DNA of 15,063 bases from DATKGQ01 sp035510715 (GTDB lineage Bacteria; Patescibacteriota; Saccharimonadia; Saccharimonadales; UBA4665): the NCBI GenBank assembly GCA_035510715.1, contig DATKGQ010000028.1, forward strand, positions 1 through 15,063, given 5' to 3'. Both the position numbers and the translations under genes were made by a program. Below, piece by piece: positions 13,048 to 15,063 of the stretch (positions within the stretch are counted from its first letter, which is position 1; the number at the start of each line of letters is the position of its first letter). Under the pieces are notes generated by a model that saw only the letters and a program-made list of their open reading frames with translations, did not search any database and had not been told where the DNA came from.

Positions 13048-13512
13048 ATGGCTACACCCGCAGAAGGATTATCGACAAGCGAATCATTGACACCCGAAGC
13101 CTGGCTGGATATGCTCGATGATACCAGTGATCAGGAATGTTTCCCAATTGTGGACGGCGTAATCGGCGTGGTCGGTATTGACAACAATGAGTCAACTATC
13201 GATATCGACGTGGCGGCTTATCATGCGCCGGCACTAGATCTGCTGGATTATCCGACGCTTAGGCAGCATGCCGGTGTCTGCCGCGGTTTAATTGGTCCTA
13301 ACCCTGAAGCGGTTCCGATACCCGCCGAGACGACAAGAGTAGTTTTAATTGTTCCGGAAGAAAATAATTATCATATTAACGCTAACAGCCCGCTTAGCAC
13401 ATTGGACGCTTTTGTGCAGGTCGGCGACAACGAAACACCAATTACCATTCTTAGGTTTAAACTGCCTGATCATACCTATGCTTATGATTATTGGCTAAGA
13501 AAAAATTATTAA
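13048..13512 (+). CDS. Acidic orphan protein, function unknown
   Basis: A soluble 154-residue acidic protein with no membrane helix or signal peptide. It looks beta-rich: FPIVDGVIGVVGI, STIDIDVAAYH, TTRVVLIVPEEN and ETPITILRFKLPD are strand-like blocks, and it ends in an aromatic YAYDYWLRKNY tail. It has two cysteines and no recognisable catalytic motif. No family was recognised. The ATG at 13048 is chosen over the in-frame TTG 36 bases upstream because the promoter lies between them. It is followed, 79 bases later, by the separately promoted ferredoxin gene. Confidence 0.7.
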   Translation: MATPAEGLSTSESLTPEAWLDMLDDTSDQECFPIVDGVIGVVGIDNNESTIDIDVAAYHAPALDLLDYPTLRQHAGVCRGLIGPNPEAVPIPAETTRVVLIVPEENNYHINANSPLSTLDAFVQVGDNETPITILRFKLPDHTYAYDYWLRKNY

Positions 13513-13556
13513 TTTTTTCATTCAGATAATAAAGTTTAACATTTATTTGACTTAAT

Positions 13557-13585
13557 AAGACATTGTTATTAATTAGTGATATTAT
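13557..13585 (+). promoter_or_regulatory. Promoter of the ferredoxin gene
   Basis: AAGACA (13557-13562), 17 bases, TATTAT (13580-13585), with a TG at the extended -10 position (TGATATTAT). The -10 ends 6 bases before the ATG, so the message should be leaderless. Confidence 0.7.
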
Positions 13586-13591
13586 AGCTAT

Positions 13592-13846
13592 ATGAGAGTG
13601 TGGATCGACCAAGAATTATGTACCGGTGACGGGTTATGTGAAGAAACTTGCCCAAGTCTATTTGAGCTTCATGACGATGCCTTAGCCTATGTTAAAGAAA
13701 TTGGGCAGGTGGCTTTATGTGATGAGCAAGGCCAGCCAATTCACCAAGGCGTTAACGGCAAGGTGGCTGTGCCTACGGAGCTAGAAAAAGCAGTGCGAGA
13801 AGCCGTCGAGGATTGTCCCGGCGAATGTATTTTTATTGAAACGTAA
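13592..13846 (+). CDS. Single-cluster [4Fe-4S] ferredoxin with Asp ligand
   Basis: An 84-residue electron carrier. The cluster motif is C10-x2-D13-x2-C16-x3-C20-P, with the final ligand C75 in DCP. This is the layout of Pyrococcus furiosus ferredoxin, where an Asp takes the place of the second cysteine, and it allows a [4Fe-4S] or [3Fe-4S] cluster. The SLFELHDD segment after the motif also matches that group. An insertion at about 36-58 makes the protein longer than the roughly 67-residue archaeal form and brings an extra cysteine (C43); C79 is also extra, and the two could pair. No oxidoreductase partner is next to it. It is convergent with the hydrolase gene. Confidence 0.9.
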   Translation: MRVWIDQELCTGDGLCEETCPSLFELHDDALAYVKEIGQVALCDEQGQPIHQGVNGKVAVPTELEKAVREAVEDCPGECIFIET

Positions 13847-13852
13847 AAATTA

Positions 13853-13879
13853 CTTATAGCTAAAGCACCCAGCTATAAG
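13853..13879 (-). terminator. Terminator of the clan GH-A hydrolase gene
   Basis: CTTATAGCT (13853-13861) and AGCTATAAG (13871-13879) form a perfect 9-bp stem with a 9-base loop. On the reverse strand the stem is followed by TAATTTTT, an intrinsic terminator arrangement that overlaps the hydrolase stop codon. The forward strand has no T tract after it, so it may not end the ferredoxin message as well. Confidence 0.6.
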
Positions 13880-15063
13880 CCGTTGGCCTGGGCAGCTGAT
13901 TTAAAAGCTGTCCAGGCCGGAGTGGCTGCACCAGAGACGTATAAGCCATTGGCATCCCATGTCCCGGGCTCATATAAACCAAAGCTCGTCCAGGAGCTTG
14001 AAACTTTATACGGATAAAGGTTGTAATACCACAACCCGTGAATCCAAGAAACCGTAGCTAGCTGATTGATAACTGTAGTAATGTTGGAATCTTTTTGAAC
14101 CTCGGTTACATAAGGCGATTGACAATCGGCGCCAACGGTATAGCCAGCCGGTTCAGCGGCTTGGTTGGTGCACCAGCCAACTTCTGTAATGTCTAAACTT
14201 AAGTTGGTCAGGCCAGCGTTAACTAGTAGTTGATGGACATAGTAGACCATCCCCCAACCAATAGTGCTAGTACCACTGGTATCGCCTGATAAGACACTTG
14301 TTAGGTCAAGATCATTGTAAGGATGTACCACCACCCCCTGAACAACATTAAAGCCGCCATCGGCCAATAAATCAGTATCCCAATTAGCGGTACCGATGGA
14401 GTTTTCATTAGCCGCAGCAGTGATGCCGATATTGCTTAGCCCGGCATTGTTCAAAGCGGTTCTAAGATCCTTTAGTAAAGTGGCATAGGCATTAATGTCC
14501 GCGGTTGTGACACTATATCCCCACCAATTGCCATAAGGCTCATTTAAAATTTCCAACAGCTGTGGGCCATAGGCTGAGTTGGCGGCTGAGTTATTTGTGT
14601 AAAATGTGCCACCCGCGCAATAGGCTTGGCACCAACTGATAGTCGCACTAACGAAATTAGGTATATTTAGAGTTGATAGTTCAACATATTGATTTAGCAG
14701 GGGAAGGGGAACAATATGGGCGGAAGTAAGTTGACCTATCCAATTAGCAATTGTCCCATCACCACTAGGATCAGCGAATGTTGTACCGTTAAAGTCTATT
14801 TCGCCACGTTCACTATTAACTCCAAGTTGTTGGAGAATGCCGGTTTCGGTAGTTTCGGAATTATAGGTATTTTCGAGAGCTGCGTTTATGCCTAGTAACT
14901 TACCGCTATAAAGCGAGGTTGATGCTGTCACTGTTACGGTTGTAGACGCACTACTCGTACCGCCGAGACCGGTGCAAGTTAGGGCATAGGTACTGGTAGT
15001 ACTTAAAGCTCCGGTTGAAGCAGTTCCGGATGTCGATTTACTGCCTGACCAGGAACCGGTGGC
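13873..15063 (-). CDS. Clan GH-A glycoside hydrolase with Ig-like domain (5' end outside window)
   Basis: The frame is open to the window edge, giving 396 visible residues. The GTG at 14931 is only an internal codon. The first 45 residues are the end of an Ig-like domain nearly identical to that of the GH16 protein, including the TSTYALTCTG motif. The rest is a (beta/alpha)8 barrel: acid/base E175 in EILNEPYG, nucleophile E294 in LDITEVGW, and a WYYNLYPY segment near the end, as in the GH5/GH39/GH53 relatives of clan GH-A. Several cysteines suggest an extracytoplasmic protein. The exact family and substrate cannot be set by eye. It probably has an N-terminal anchor and stalk like the GH16 protein, but that part is not visible. 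Confidence 0.82.
   Translation of the reverse strand, partial: ATGSWSGSKSTSGTASTGALSTTSTYALTCTGLGGTSSASTTVTVTASTSLYSGKLLGINAALENTYNSETTETGILQQLGVNSERGEIDFNGTTFADPSGDGTIANWIGQLTSAHIVPLPLLNQYVELSTLNIPNFVSATISWCQAYCAGGTFYTNNSAANSAYGPQLLEILNEPYGNWWGYSVTTADINAYATLLKDLRTALNNAGLSNIGITAAANENSIGTANWDTDLLADGGFNVVQGVVVHPYNDLDLTSVLSGDTSGTSTIGWGMVYYVHQLLVNAGLTNLSLDITEVGWCTNQAAEPAGYTVGADCQSPYVTEVQKDSNITTVINQLATVSWIHGLWYYNLYPYKVSSSWTSFGLYEPGTWDANGLYVSGAATPAWTAFKSAAQANGL
14930..15053 (-). repeat. Ig-like module, copy 2
   Basis: Matches 960-1084 in the same orientation with respect to its gene; the best 85-base block is 82 percent identical by hand count. It encodes the C-terminal part of an Ig-like domain directly ahead of the catalytic barrel. 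The copy continues to the window edge. Confidence 0.75.

Overview
The window most resembles a chromosomal segment of a Candidate Phyla Radiation (Patescibacteria) bacterium, probably Saccharibacteria (TM7). The evidence is indirect: moderate GC, many small genes with short spacers, a heliorhodopsin, a replication-relaxation-like winged-helix protein, small acidic orphan proteins, and promoters whose -10 box lies only 6-10 bases before the ATG, so that many mRNAs should be leaderless. UGA is used as a normal stop, which argues against the Gracilibacteria/SR1 code. The taxon is an inference.

Layout. 1-201: 3' end of a membrane protein gene. 300-1637 (-): membrane-anchored GH16 glucanase with a Thr/Pro stalk and an Ig-like domain. 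1638-2453: poorly coding, with possible gene relics. 2454-2687: small single-pass membrane protein and a bidirectional terminator. 2762-3341 (-): YafQ/DinJ-type toxin-antitoxin pair with a palindromic operator over a consensus promoter. 3557-3880: three-pass membrane protein. 4233-4892: HD-type phosphohydrolase. 4917-5483 (-): CoaD. 5689-6306: ECF-like sigma factor. 6358-7384 (-): low-molecular-weight phosphatase fused to a NUDIX domain, with its start out of frame at an A7 tract. 7514-8014: acidic orphan. 8144-9935 (-): DrrAB-type ABC exporter, divergent from a TetR regulator (10019-10774), with two operators between them. 10780-10842 (-): a short relic resembling the end of the replication-relaxation gene. 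10881-11944 (-): Arg-rich small protein and heliorhodopsin. 11994-12797 (-): replication-relaxation-like protein. 13048-13512: acidic orphan. 13592-13846: single-cluster ferredoxin with an Asp ligand. 13873-15063 (-): clan GH-A glycoside hydrolase, cut by the window edge, carrying the same Ig-like module as the GH16 gene.

How it fits together. The two hydrolases suggest a cell-surface capacity to cut beta-glucan-like polysaccharides. The DrrAB/TetR locus is a self-contained regulated efflux unit. The sigma factor, toxin-antitoxin pair and heliorhodopsin point to stress or environmental sensing. No retinal-synthesis gene is visible. The most notable points are the window-wide leaderless promoter layout, the complete heliorhodopsin lying between two related 3' ends, the frame-broken phosphatase-NUDIX fusion that still has a good promoter and ATG, and the Ig-like module shared by two hydrolases.
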